DNA of 64,000 nt from Bugula neritina (GCA_964035545.1 OZ037773.1:3975251-4039250), one strand, 5' to 3'. Positions 27,164 through 39,339 are shown, counted from the first letter of the stretch. A program made the numbers and translations. The notes: a model not told the origin generated them from the letters alone.

Positions 27164-29403
27164 TTACATGTCAGAACATGGAGCCATGTCTTCTTCAGAA
27201 CCACCCGAGTCAATATGCTCTTGAAGGTCACAGAGTTGGCGCAGGAAACCACGGTTTGGGCATATTTCTCTTTTTTCTCTAACGTGACAATATTTCAATA
27301 GATATGAGCAAATAACCTGATGCGAAAGTGCGGGATAAATAAGGCTTTCATTTTTAAATCGCACTTGCTTTTAATAAAACGCAATTTACTGGAATATAGC
27401 ACTAAAATAAAAGAATTGGACTCGTTAATTAACTACCAGCCAATTAGGTGACGACGACAGAGACGATTCGCACTTGCGTTCAGAATGCTGAGCGACAAGT
27501 GCGAATGTTTTCTCAACGCATACAGTGGACACCTTTGCTACTTGTGGTTTCAATTTTCGCATGCGAAAATACGCACAGTGTGGCCCTAGGCTTAGTGGAA
27601 GCATAAATTCACAACATAAATATGCAGCATGGTGTTCAACTTCCAATAAATATGTGATTGTATGTAGCCTGCATCTGTGAACATAATGTAATTATGCTGC
27701 AACCAAACACGCCAACAGATTGCGAATGCCCTGTGTAACAGAACTCTACACTGTTGATGCTGTAAGAGTTCAACCCCTTCCCTGAAAGTATGTCATCTTC
27801 ACCACTTATTCCACTAACATCAAACTAAACTTGGATAAATTCATCAGAAGATCAGGCACAGATTTAGCAAAGAACCCTAATGCATCTATTACCTCACAAT
27901 TCGGGTGGCTTCCATGACAGACTTGTTTTCTTTCATCATGAGATACGCTAGGACTATAGTAGCAGAGCGACTGGCTCCCGACCTGCAGTGTACCAGTATT
28001 TTACCACCTAAATCAGAATAGTCATATTTTATTCATTCTACTAATCACGGAGATAAAAATGTAAAGGTTGCTTTAACATATAAAAATAGATGCTTGTCAC
28101 TGGAATTTAATTATCATTAATTAATATTTCATTGACTATAAGAAAATAAATGGAGTGGCTGTGAGTGAGCCAAAAACTCTAACTGAGAGATCACAGACTG
28201 TTTCCTGTGAAGACCGTAGTTACCATCCACCTTTTACATGCTCTGGTAATGTACTCAGAGTGCTTAGTGCATATCTACACAGCGTATACAGTCGATAACC
28301 TACATAAAGTGGGAGCAAACTTATTTATGTTATCATAAACACTATAAGACTATGCCAATAAAAGAAATTAAAGAAAATACAGTTTTACATCAAATTTCAA
28401 GTAATTTATTTTATAAAAATTAAACTTGTTTGAATTCAAAATTAATCAGGCTTTATTTGTGGACTGATTATTTGAAATAGTTTTTAGTATGACATTGAGT
28501 GCAAACTTGTGAGTTTAAAGCATTCTTCCATTGAATGAACATAATAGATGATTTAGTTTGCCACTAGAAAGTAATCAACATACCAGGTGTTTTCAAAGCT
28601 TCATGTATATAGGCTGAGGTTTTCGAGAAAAAAGGTTGAAGATTGAATGTGGGTGAATCTTCTGCAGTAATGCCTAGAATTAAGGAAATAGTAATGAATA
28701 CTTTTGAATGTAGAGGTAAAGGAAAAGTATAATAATATCAATAATGTCAATAGATATATAATGCATATATATATTGCATATAGAATGCATATATATAACT
28801 GTAGATTTCTACTGACTCACCCATGAAGCTGATGCCAACCTTGGAATACATTTCAGAGTTGGTTTCAGAGTAATATCTCCCTTTACCATGTGCAGCATTG
28901 AGTACGTGAGTAAAACCTTTCTCTTTTAGGTTTAGAATGTCAACAGCTGCATCACTGAAATTGGAAGTTACAAGAGTCATTTAGCATGGAGCTAGGCTGC
29001 TTGGATGTAGACTTGGTATACAATAATCACCATAAAGAGCAGCTAACTCCAGACATTGAAAAATTTACTTTAATCTCGTATAGTTAAACAAACTCAAAGG
29101 CAACAATTAAAACACTACAATAGACACATTTAAATGTCTATACAGCAAGAGGGAAGTTATGAAACTAATCTGCTTGAATAGGAATATTATAGTAGTTGAA
29201 AATTCAAGTCACACAAAAGAGTCAAGTCATACAAAAATTCAAGTCACACAGAAAGATCAAGGAAAGTTGTAGACTTACTGCTCGCCGATATAAATCTCGG
29301 AGTAGACTTTGTCCATGGCTCTGCTAGGCATTTGCATAATTCCATGCTCTCCACTCAGGATTTGCTCAAGATCAGAAACACTCACTGACTTGTTCTCTTC
29401 CAT
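27164..29403 (-). CDS. DUSP3: Dual-specificity phosphatase, DUSP3/VHR-like, copy A
   Basis: Small cytosolic/nuclear dual-specificity phosphatase. Exons 5' to 3': 29279-29403, 28821-28954, 28584-28673, 27893-28007, 27164-27278; phases 2,1,1,2 agree; 192 residues (human VHR 185). The active site reads HCRSGASRS with Cys124 and Arg130, and the general acid Asp92 lies in ITAED: the same residue numbers as in human VHR. The start [16 protein letters not shown] aligns with the VHR N-terminus. Conserved blocks include [13 protein letters not shown] and [13 protein letters not shown]. No MAPK-docking or SH2 domain. The C-terminal tail ([14 protein letters not shown]) differs from copy B. It runs convergent with SARAF and lies downstream of CMC4 copy A on the same strand. 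Confidence 0.9.
27320..27610. other. Unit A-specific insertion, possible decayed DNA element
   Basis: Absent from unit B. Contains several 'cgcacttg' words and ends 'cgcacagtgtggccctaggc', which resembles a Harbinger-type terminus. No matching inverted end was found on the left, so assignment is weak. Confidence 0.35.
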
Positions 29404-29835
29404 CGAGGGTTTGAGATGTTTGGATCCAAAGCTTGACGGTATCACACTGACATAGACAAGGCAAAATGGAGGTCAGAAAATAGTCTTGGAAAGCTAAATA
29501 TTTACTCAAACTCACTGAACATGATGATAAAACGGGGCTTTATGAATGAAAAACCTGAATCTTTTGGGCACAAAAAGAATTAAAACAGCTCAATTGCTGA
29601 CATTGAAAAACCTTTACTTTACCTAAAAACATGGCAACAAGATAACTATAACAGTCTTAACTTTAAAGCATAAGATAGTACACATTGAAGACAAGATAGT
29701 TATGCTCTGTGTATATCAAACAGCCCACCTGCAACCAAAATGGTGAGTCTGTTTAAAGCAACACTAGAAGGATTGAGTTATAGATTATTTTATCATACTA
29801 GAGATAACTTATAAGTTATAACTAGAAAACATAAA

Positions 29836-29841
<6 letters not shown>

Positions 29842-29902
<61 letters not shown>
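29842..29902. repeat. (TA)n microsatellite
   Basis: About 60 bp of uninterrupted TA in unit A, between the DUSP3-like and CMC4-like genes; unit B lacks it. Confidence 0.97.
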
Positions 29903-29904
<2 letters not shown>

Positions 29905-30003
29905 AAATGTTTTCCATGCACAGTTTGTGAATAAAAGCCATTATTTATTTATCCATGCTTAAACCAAACAAGGACAATGTAAAACCTGTTTTACCTCAAA
30001 CAA

Positions 30004-30930
30004 CTAGCTGTCGACGTTGTTGTGAGAGTCTCGGAATTCCTTAGGCACGTTGATGCCAACACAAGAGCCAGATTTCTCAGAATGCTTAATACAGCAGGAG
30101 TACATTCGCTGTAAGACCTGTACGCACTTAACTTCCTGGTAGTTGTTAGCTGCACAAAGACGGTTTAGTAACTCATTGAAATTTCACTTGAATAGTTGAA
30201 TAGGGAATGACTGAACTAATTGAATCAGGGAAATGTGCAACAACATGAGCCAAAATAATGACTTCATCTGATTTCTTAGCAAATTTCATGAAACGATTTA
30301 GCTCTATGTATATATAAAAGCATGGTCATGGAAATTTGTGAACTATAAAAATATAGGCACAATAGAAATATGTGCAACACAAGAGTGTTATTAACTTGAA
30401 ACAAATTGCTGAATAAATCTAAAAACAGCCACATTTTTTCTGTGAAGATAAAGTCAATCACATTTTAAGTCATCCAGACACAGTAGCAAACCTGTAGCAC
30501 TTATACTCTATTATTGTCATACAAATTAACTGGCAGTAATGGTTATATGAATCAATGATTTGCTGTTAAATTCAAAGTTAATAATTTTAAAATACTTTTA
30601 GTTCCGTATTAAGAAAAAAAAGTAAAGAACCTGCTACTATATAGTAAATAAAAACTAAAAATTTTTACGTTGAAATCTAAAGTACATTACATACCCTGGC
30701 CTACTCTCAACCTGTGCATAATTATAAACACAATCATGTTGCAACATTTAAATGGCAATATAAAGCAATATTTGGATATATTAATACTGGCCATTGAATT
30801 TATATATCATAAACAAAATTAAATGTTTGAAATGAAACTATAAAAAACTAAATCAATTATCTTATATAGTCTGAAGAACTCTACCTACTAACCATGCAGA
30901 CATTTCTATATATCACAATGGGTCTTTCAT
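30004..30930 (-). pseudogene. CMC4: CMC4-like twin-CX9C gene, copy A, broken first exon
   Basis: Exon 2 (30004-30149) is intact and encodes KCVQVLQRMYSCC and the tail to the stop, including the second CX9C pair. The matching first exon (30893-30930) is 38 nt where copy B has 52: 14 nt covering the first CX9C cysteines are missing, so the frame shifts and meets a stop after MKDPL. Two further changes alter the exon's 3' end. No other start was found, so a functional product is unlikely unless an upstream exon is used. Confidence 0.85.
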
Positions 30931-31254
30931 CTATTAATCGGTCAAATCATCCTGAAAAGACTTACGTATTTATTTTATTTCATTTAGTAATTAGCAACCT
31001 TTGATAAAAGAAGCATATTCATGGCAATATTAAACAACATGACTCAACAGAAAACAAGACAAGTGTTTCATTCCAACTAGTATTATGTCCTTTAAGGGCC
31101 AAGACTTTTTTAAAAAGCTATTTACTACACATCAGTGTACAGTAATACAAACTCTCTAATGGTGGTCATGCTGCAATAATAAAATTAGTCTATAGATTGA
31201 TTTCATACAAGTAGAACATAATCCTAGTATGATTATATCTGTATATTATTGAAG

Positions 31255-31280
31255 GTTTCGCTGGTACAAGCCGAAGGTAG
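31255..31280 (+). pseudogene. Duplicated last exon of SARAF
   Basis: Copy of the SARAF final exon (GFAGTSRR and stop) with one silent change and the same acceptor context (attgaag|gt). It lies about 4.9 kb past the true last exon with no other SARAF exons, so it is a duplication relic, although its acceptor looks usable. Confidence 0.85.
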
Positions 31281-32159
31281 TAAACACACCGGAAGTCAAT
31301 ATGCTCATCATCATGGTTACCAAGTTTTACCTGCAAATAGAGTTCAGTTTTAAAACCAAACTCCACGTTTCATATTGATTGTAGTCTAATAAAAAATTGT
31401 TGATAATATAAATATATTATATTTTTATTAGTCTGTATAATTATTATGTTTGGCTTTTCCTGACAAATGTATTTATGTACTATATTTTTAGTTGTTGGCT
31501 TGATTTGCGTTCAACTCATTATATTTCAACTGCACCAATCCTTTTCAATGGGTACCTTTCCAGTATGTCCCTGTCATAGTGTACAATTCTTATTGTCTAT
31601 TTAAACTTACTGATGTTCTACTGTAATACGAAGATTATAAAACTTGAATTTTGCAGTTGACAATTTCATTTCATTTTCAAAATCTCATTATTTATTATAG
31701 TATATTTTACAATAATAATATTATGATTATAATAATGTAATATATTTTTACAGAAACAATAAATATTCAAGATTTAAAAAATATCAGAGAGGTAAGGCTA
31801 AGGATGTTGGTCAATCATCCAAGTGAGCAAAAGTACTGGTGCGTATAAAAATTTAGTTCAGTGCATCGAGAGGTGGGACGGGTCAAGAAAACAGAAATTA
31901 CAAAATTCTTTTGAAATATGAACACATCTAAAACACAATTATAACAAATTCGAGGTACAGGAAGTCAAAATAATTCAAGAAATATCAGGTAAATAATACA
32001 TCTTTATATTAATTCGAATGACAAATAAAATATAGGAGTGCAGCGGGTGGTGTGATAACTCCAATTAGTAGAGTTGTCCTCTCATGGAATACTTCTACAC
32101 AGACTAGTGATTTCTATTGCAACACAACACCTCTGTTTGTGTTCTGGTAGAATCACATG

Positions 32160-35100
32160 TCAGACTATGGAGCACGTCCTCTCCTTCTTCAGATCCCCGG
32201 AGTCAATACGCTCTTGAAGGTTGCAGAGTTGGCGCAGGAAACCACGATTTGGACTTATTTCTCTCTTTTCTCTAAAGTGACAATAATTTAATAGATATTA
32301 GCAAATAAGCTGATATGAACGTATATAGCTTGACAAGAATTTTAATTTAATGTGAATTAACTTTAGTCATTCACTGCGTTTCCATCATTATGGATTTTTC
32401 ATTTGCCTAATGTAAACAGTTATATTGAATGAAACCACAACCATAAGTTAATACAAACTGAAACCACAAATTAATCAGTAAGGACAGCCACATACATAAT
32501 GCGCAGTCATGGAGATGCAGAGTATGCTTACAAATAATACTGAACTATATAAAACTTGGTGCTAATTTATATTTTATGGCTATTTTAAACCTTTCCTTGT
32601 TACTTAGTAAAACTTATTTAAAGTCTCTATCTCAGAAAAAGCCGAAGGCCTAGCTTCGTTTCTCGACATCACCAATGGCTCGGCCTGAACTTGCGCCACT
32701 GATCTAAGTTCAACCACTAGTTGCTTCCTTATCATATAACATGATATTATCTAGAACTACACATGCCGTGCCATCTAAGTATACAGCATGGTGTTCATCT
32801 TCCAATAGATATGTGATGGTGTGTAGCTATTTGTGAACAAATAATGTAGTTGTGCAGCAACCAAACACGCCAACAAATTGTGAATGGCCTGCGTAACATA
32901 AACTTAGCACTCTACACTGTTGATGTTGTTAGGGTTCAATCCCCTCCCTGAAAGCGTATCATCTTTACCATATATTGCATTAATGTGAGACTAGACTTGT
33001 ATAAATTCATCAGAAGATCAGGCACAGATCTAGTGAAGAACCCTAATGTATATATTACCTCACAATTCGGGTGGCTTCCATGACAGACTGGTTTTCTTTC
33101 ATCATGAGATACGCTAGGACTATAGTAGCAGAACGGCTAGCTCCCGACCTGCAGTGTACCAGTATTTTACCACCTAAATCAGAATAGTCATATTATATTC
33201 ATCAATTTAGTCACAGTGATGAAAATGTAAAGATTGCTATAACATATGCAACTAGACGCTTGTCACTGGAATTTAATTATCATTAATTAATATTACATCA
33301 ACTATAAGAAAATAAATGGAGTGGCTGTGAGTGATCACAGACTGCTTCCTGTAAAGACGGTAGTTACCAATCTCCTTTTATATGCTCTGGTAATGTACTC
33401 AGAGTGATTAGTGCATATCTACAGTGTATACAGTCAATAAACTATATGAAGAAGGAACAAACTTGTTTATGCTATCATCAACCAGTGGTTCCCAACCTGG
33501 GGGAATTCCTCTGGGGGGGGGGGGGGGGGGGAATTTGGACATTTTAGGGGGGGGGAATTTATATTTTGTAAAATCCGCAATTTGTTGAAGGCTTTCGAGC
33601 TCTTGCAAGTTACATGTACATTATGTATATCTATAAATCTTCATCTTAGTTCATCTACTTAACCAAACTATATTCTGCAACCTCTACATGAATGTGTTTA
33701 TAAATTACTCTAACCTAACTGTTCTCTGTGCTATTTTGAATGGAGGTCAAAAAATTTGCAAAACCAACAGGCCAACTTTTAGCAGCCATGTAAGTCAATC
33801 TCAATAACATGTGTACTACATACCCAGTGAATGTATTTGCTGCACTGAATAATCTGAACCTAAAAATGCAGGAGTGCAGTCATCACATCATTGCTTTTCA
33901 TAGCAGCGGCAATGTTTTTAAAGTCACACTAAAGTGGGGGCATCTCAATCAAAAACCGTGGTGTCTTTCCCCACACTTAATTAACTTTTATAGGAGAAGA
34001 ACCTGTTCCGATTTTAAGTTAAATTGTACTCTAGTGTTAAATTTTCCCAAACTCAAACCTCCAAGCCCCCCTCCCTCCTGAACGCCTAACCCCCAACTCT
34101 AATCTTCAATCCTAATATTGAAATAAAGCTATTTTTACCTAATTTTCCATATTACCTGTGCCATTTTACCCGTGCTATTTTTACCTTTGCCATTTTTACC
34201 GGACACCACCTGTTCCAGATAATTTTTCAAAAAAGCTCCCAGGCATCTTTCTGAACTTTAATGGAGTTTTAACGGTATTTCTCTGAGTTACCTCCCGAAA
34301 GAGCTAGATTCCTAACTTTACATTTGACCCATTGCAACGTTTTGTTGAAAAGTTTTTAGAGGAACTACAGGAGGATTTCATTGAGTTGGTTCACAATTCA
34401 GCAATGAAGGGCGATTTGAAACTTTTTCCAATTGATGTATTGTGGTTGGTAATAATGGCACAAGATTGGGGGTTTGGGGTTTGGAAAAATTTAACATCAG
34501 TGTGCCATTTTTACCTACTTCTCCATTTGCACCATTATTACCTGTGCCTTTTTTACATGTGCCAGTTTTACCTACTTCTCCATTTGCACCATTATTACCT
34601 GTGCCTTTTTTACATGTGCCAGTTTTACCTACTTCTCCATTTGCACCATTATTACCTGTGCCTTTTTTACATGTGCCAGTTTTACCTACTTCTCCATTTG
34701 CACCATTATTACCTGTGCCTTTTTTACATGTGCCAGTTTTACCTACTTCTCCATTTGCACCATTATTACCTGTGCCATTTTTACATGTGCCAGTTTTACC
34801 TAAAATCATTCTGGGTTTCAACAAGCAAACTCTTCCTACACATGGCTGACAAAGCAGAGTTGTGGTGCCATCCAGCACCAGCTATCCGTGTGAGGTAGCA
34901 TTCTCATCAATTCAAAGAGAAAAGAAACTGCCTTAACTTAAAATGGGCCTGATCAAAAACAGAGCCAGGCTTAAGCAAGCTGGCACAAAAGCATCAACTG
35001 AAGCCATAACGTTAATAATTGAACTGCTCTGTGTTTTATAGCATAAAAATAACGATAGTATTACTATTATGATAATTATATTACATGCAAATATAACAGA

Positions 35101-36699
35101 ACAAAATATATTGCATTATATCATATATTCACATTCAGTAAGTCGCAAAATCTTTCGGTCGTTGAAAGGGAGAGTGGAAATTAATATTCAACATTTATGA
35201 AAGGGGGGAATAGTACGAAAAAGGTTGGGAACCACTGTCCTAAACACTACAAAACGATGCCAATAGAGGAAACTAAAGAAAATACAATTTTACATAAAAT
35301 TTTAAGTAATTTTTTTTTATAAAAATTAAATTTGTTTGTATTCAAAATTCATCAGGTTTTATTTGTGGACCGATTATTTGAAATAGTTTTTAGTATGACA
35401 TCGAGTGCAAACTTGCGAGTTTAAAGGATTCTCCTATAGAATAAACACACTAAAGGATTCAGTGTGTCATTAGAAAGTAATCAACATACCAGGTGTTTTC
35501 AAAGCTTTACGTATATAAGCTGAGGTTTTCGAGAAAAAAGGTTGAAGATTGAATGTGGGTGAATCTTCTGCAGTAATGCCTAGAATTATGGAAATAGTAA
35601 TGAATATCTTTGAATGTAGAGGTACCGTAAAGGAAAAGTATAATAATGTCAATATATATATAATGCATATATATATTGCATATATAATGCATATATATAA
35701 CTGTAGATTTCTACTGACTCACCCATGAAGCTGATGCCAACCTTGGAATACATTTCAGAGTTGGTTTCAGAGTAATATCTCCCTTTACCATGTGCAGCAT
35801 TGAGTACGTGACTAAAACCGTTCTCTTTCAGGTTTAGAATGTTAACAGCTGCACCACTGAAATTGGAAGTAATTTTGATCTCAATTTCAGAGCTTTGGTG
35901 GGTTTGTTACAAAAGTTAAGGCCTGGCCACACGATCGTGAGAATCACACAAAATCATCTATTTGACACGAAAAATTATTCGTACGAGAAAATTTGAGGGA
36001 ATTCAAACAAAACCATCATCGTTGGGTGTACACAGCGATGACGATGGACGAAAAATCACAATCGACGATAAGTATCATTTGATTGGTCAATAGAATTTTA
36101 GCAACAGTAATTATTTCATTTCTACCACGTTTCTCTATTTGACAATTTTCTGCTGTTTGTATCTCATGCAAGACTCATTCACGGACTATTTATTATGTGT
36201 TTCGTCCGACGAGTGTGTGGCTAGTCAAAACAAAAGGATAACTCACGAAAATCGTCACACGATTTTGTGTGATTCTCACGATTGTGAGACCAGGCCTTTA
36301 CACAGGAGTCATTTAGCATGGAACTGGGTTTGTTTCATGCAGGTGTACTTGATATACAATAACTATAACAATGAGTAACTAATTCGATACAATGAAAAGG
36401 CAATAATTAAAACACTACAATATACACATTTAAATGTCTATACAGCAAGAGGGAAATTACACAACTAATTTGCTTGAATAGGAATATATTAGTTGAAAAG
36501 TCAAATAACACCGAAGAGTCAAGTCACACAGAAGTTCAAGTCACACAGAAATTCAAGCGAAGTTGTAGACTTACTGCTCGCCGATATAAATCCCGGGATA
36601 AACTTCGTCCATGGCTCTGCTAGGCATTTGCATAATTCCATGCTCTCCACTCAGGATTAGCTCCAGATCAGAAACACTCACTGACTTGTTTTCTTCCAT
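32160..36699 (-). CDS. DUSP3: Dual-specificity phosphatase, DUSP3/VHR-like, copy B
   Basis: Paralogue of the copy at 27164-29403. Exons 5' to 3': 36575-36699, 35723-35856, 35490-35579, 33059-33173, 32160-32271; all phases preserved, 191 residues. Catalytic HCRSGASRS (Cys124, Arg130) and Asp92 are intact. Differences from copy A include GIYIGE for [14 protein letters not shown] for KGFTHVLN and AYIRKAL for AYIHEAL. The C-terminal tail is replaced: after RIDSG it reads [11 protein letters not shown], because small indels in the last exon changed the frame after the conserved helix. Splice sites are kept, and the hAT and MITE insertions sit in introns. It may be active; the tail change should not touch the catalytic core. 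Confidence 0.88.
33809..34930 (+). pseudogene. hAT transposase fragments
   Basis: Three broken blocks: about 33830-33960 ([14 protein letters not shown], resembling the LNxLNLxLQ region), 34331-34450 ([20 protein letters not shown]) and 34875-34925 ([16 protein letters not shown], resembling the C-terminal YLCExxFS dimerisation motif). They are separated by stops, frame changes and the minisatellite. Family assignment rests on these short motifs. Confidence 0.65.
34509..34799. repeat. 57-bp minisatellite inside the hAT element
   Basis: Five near-identical copies of a 57-bp unit (ttttacctacttctccattt...). Since 57 is a multiple of three, several frames stay open on both strands (repeats such as [19 protein letters not shown]); these are not genes. 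Confidence 0.95.
35919..36297. mobile_element. 379-bp PIF/Harbinger-like MITE
   Basis: Imperfect terminal inverted repeats of about 38 bp (aggcctggccacacgatcgt / ...cgattgtgagaccaggcct). It is flanked on both sides by TTA (35916-35918, 36298-36300), the target site of PIF/Harbinger elements. It is absent from unit A. The nearby 45 bases at 35871-35915 are also absent from unit A and unexplained. No transposase. Confidence 0.85.
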
Positions 36700-37343
36700 C
36701 CAGGGTTTGGGATGTTTAGATCCAAGGTTTGATGGCATTACACTGACATAGACAAGGCAAAATGGAGGTCAGAAAATAGTCTTGGAAAGCTAAATATTTA
36801 CTCAAACTCACTGAACATGATGATAAACACTTTAAAGAGAAGCTTGATGGTACACGAAGATAAGTTTTACTGTGACTGCACAATAAATAGTAACATTTTA
36901 AGTTGTACCATCTAACTGGCTCAAACATGATGCTAAAACAGGGCTTTATGAATGAAAAACCTGAATAATATTTTGGGCACATAAGAATCAAAACAGCTCA
37001 ATTGCTGACGTTGAAAAACCTTTAACTTACCAAAAAAACATGGCAATAAGATATCTATAACAGTCTAAACTCTAAATTGTAAAATAGTACACATTGAAAG
37101 CAAGATAGTTATGCTATGTGTATATCAAAAACACTACATCAAAGAACTAAGCTACGGTAATTATAATTAAAGCAACAATAGGTAGAGTAACATATAGTCA
37201 TACATAGAGATAACATATAATTAAAAAACAGAACTAACAAATATAAAAATTTTTCTATCCATTTTAATCGCATAAAACCATTATTTATTTATCCATGCTT
37301 AAACTAAACAAGGACAATGTGAAACCCATTTTACCTCAAAAAA

Positions 37344-38469
37344 CTAGCTGTTGACTTTGTTGTGAGAGTCTCGGAATTCCTTAGGCACTTTGATGCCAAC
37401 ACAAGAGCCAGACTTCTCTGAATGCTTAATACAGCAGGAGTACATTCGCTGTAAGACCTGTTCGCACTTAACTTCCTGGTAGTTGTTAGCTGCAAAAAAG
37501 GGTTTAATAACTCATTGAAATTTCACTTGAATAGGAAATGAAAAAACTAGTTGAATCAGAGAAATAAGCAACAGTATTATGAGCCAAAAGACTTTATCTG
37601 ATTTCTTAGCAAATTTCATGAAAGGATTTAACTCTATGTATATATAAAAGCATGGTCATGGAAATTTGTGAACTATAGAAATATAGGCACAATGAAAATC
37701 TGTGCAACACACGAATGTTATCAACTTGAAGCAGATTGCTGAATAAATCTAAAAACAGTCATTACTTTCTTTTCTGTGCAGATTTTTCTTCACTTGTCGA
37801 ACACAAACAAGATACATTTTAGTAATATTGTTTCAATAAATTTAAATTTTGGCTAGTCTCAAAAATATAATATAAATTTCAAAGTAATCAAATCCAGCAA
37901 ATAATATAATTAGTGTCTGTTCTGCAAACTGTCCGTCCAGTTTTGTAGTTAGGGATGCTTTGAGTTAGATGCGCAACATTATGCTACCGATTAGATTTAG
38001 GAGTTGTTCTCTTACATTCTATTATTGTCGTACAAATTAACTGGCAGTAATGGTTATATGAATCAATGATTTGCCGTTAAATTCAAAGTAAATAATTCTA
38101 AAACACTTGTAATTCCATATTAAGAAAAAGATCACAAAGTAGAAAAAGTAAAGAACTGCTACTATATAGAAAATGAGAACTAAAAATTTTTACTTTGGAA
38201 TCTAAAGTAGGTACATTACATACTCTGGTCTACTCTCAACCTGTGATAATTATAAACACAATCATGTTGCGACATTTAAATGACAATATAAATCAAAACT
38301 TATATATATTTATACTGGCCATTAATTATATATATAACCAAAATTACATGCCTGGGGCGAAACCATAAAAAATTAAATTATTTAAATCTTTTAACCTGAA
38401 TAACTCTACCTACTAACCTTGCAAGCATTTCTGTATATCACAAGCATACGACTGACATGGGTCTTTCAT
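37344..38469 (-). CDS. CMC4: CMC4-like twin-CX9C protein, copy B, intact
   Basis: Small cysteine protein of the CHCH/twin-CX9C class (human CMC4, p8MTCP1), expected in the mitochondrial intermembrane space. Exon 1 38418-38469 (MKDPCQSYACDIQKCLQ), exon 2 about 37344-37489 (ANNYQEVKCEQVLQRMYSCC and on to NKVNS and stop), phase 1 junction, about 65 residues. Cys5-x9-Cys15 and Cys26-x9-Cys36 form the two hairpin pairs, followed by the extra Cys37 and a distal Cys as in human CMC4. It lies upstream of DUSP3 copy B on the same strand. This is the only complete CMC4 in the window. Confidence 0.88.
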
Positions 38470-38605
38470 CTATTAATCGTTCAAATCAACCTGAAAAGAC
38501 TTACGTATTTATTTTAATCAATTTATTAATTAGCAACATTTAATGAAAGAAGCATCTGCTATATTCATGGCAATATCAAAAACCATGACTAAACGAAAGA
38601 AACAT

Positions 38606-39339
38606 TAACATTAACAACTAGTAGTAATAATAAAAAGGATTCTCAATAGCATAATTATTAATTGTTGAGCCTATAACTTATATCAATATCAACATGTGTA
38701 TTGTGATAATTATAATCAACTACGATTATGATGAACTCAACATAAAAATGATTGGCACCATTATAATTTTCACTATTACAGTGTGATTGTTACTGTTAGT
38801 CAGTAAGTTAGTGCCACTGACAAACACAATGAGCATGAGCTATGGCACTGTATTTTTCGTTAAGTAATTACCACCATGCCTGACTCACAGTAACTGAGAG
38901 TGACTGCCCGGTCATCTTCATCTCCGTCCCGTCATGGGCACCGGTTCATGAAACTGAGTGGTACTTGCATTGAATCAGATTAGTTTTTTTATTTTAAAAA
39001 AAGTTAAACTAAATTTACCCTTAAAAGTAGAAGTTTAAGTGAAACCTTAACTAGTGAACTTCAACTTGTACTTGTAGTTAATGTTATACTTTTACTTTTA
39101 GTTGTAAATTAAAGTTGTACTCTCGTCCATAAGCTTTAGAAAATGACAGTACAGGTATCAGGTATGACTAATAGTAATAGTAATACTAACAGTGAACTAA
39201 TACTATGAGTATGAGTAGCAGTATCACTATCACACTATGACTATCACTATGAGTATGAGTATTAGGATGACTATGAGCATACTCATACTCATAGTGATAG
39301 TATCACTATTACTATGACTTAGACTATGAGTATGAGTAT
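38606..39339. repeat. Low-complexity tract flanking the LTR element
   Basis: AT-rich DNA turning into 'gttaaacttaaagt' and then 'actatgagtatgagta' words. The LTR retrotransposon is inserted within this last repeat, which resumes at 44707. No gene is seen. Confidence 0.75.

Larger units (their letters stand above)
26106..31058. repeat. Tandem duplication, unit A
   Basis: Direct copy of 31059-38605. Homology starts near 'tttcattc.aactagtatta' in both units, covers the SARAF last exon, the DUSP3-like gene and the CMC4-like gene, and ends with 'ttcatggcaatat.aa' just before unit B begins. Unit A lacks the hAT and Harbinger-like insertions of unit B. It has its own unmatched block at about 27320-27610 and a TA microsatellite. 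Confidence 0.9.
33483..35237 (+). mobile_element. hAT-superfamily DNA transposon, decayed
   Basis: Terminal inverted repeats cagtggttcccaacct / aggttgggaaccactg. The 8-bp flanks tcatcaac (33475-33482) and tcctaaac (35238-35245) are each one change from tcataaac, the empty site in unit A, fitting the 8-bp hAT target duplication. Poly-G tracts lie inside the left end. The interior keeps fragments of a ZBED/Charlie-like transposase, split by a 57-bp minisatellite. It sits in a DUSP3 copy B intron and is non-functional. Confidence 0.9.
31059..38605. repeat. Tandem duplication, unit B
   Basis: Second direct copy of 26106-31058. It is longer because of the hAT element (33483-35237), the Harbinger-like MITE (35919-36297) and unmatched stretches near 32310-32760 and 37760-38010. 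In the phosphatase catalytic exon the two units differ at 4 of 115 bases. Confidence 0.9.

Noticed and set aside
32640-32735. Additional SINE copy in unit B
   Set aside because: Only scattered words (catcaccaatgg, gttcaacc) match; too degraded to assign.
34332-34898. 188-codon plus-strand and 166-codon minus-strand frames
   Set aside because: They run through the 57-bp minisatellite in a dead hAT transposon; only short transposase remnants at their edges have meaning.
35930-36300. 79-codon ORF near 36139-36378
   Set aside because: It lies mostly in the MITE and its inverted end; no protein similarity is recognised.
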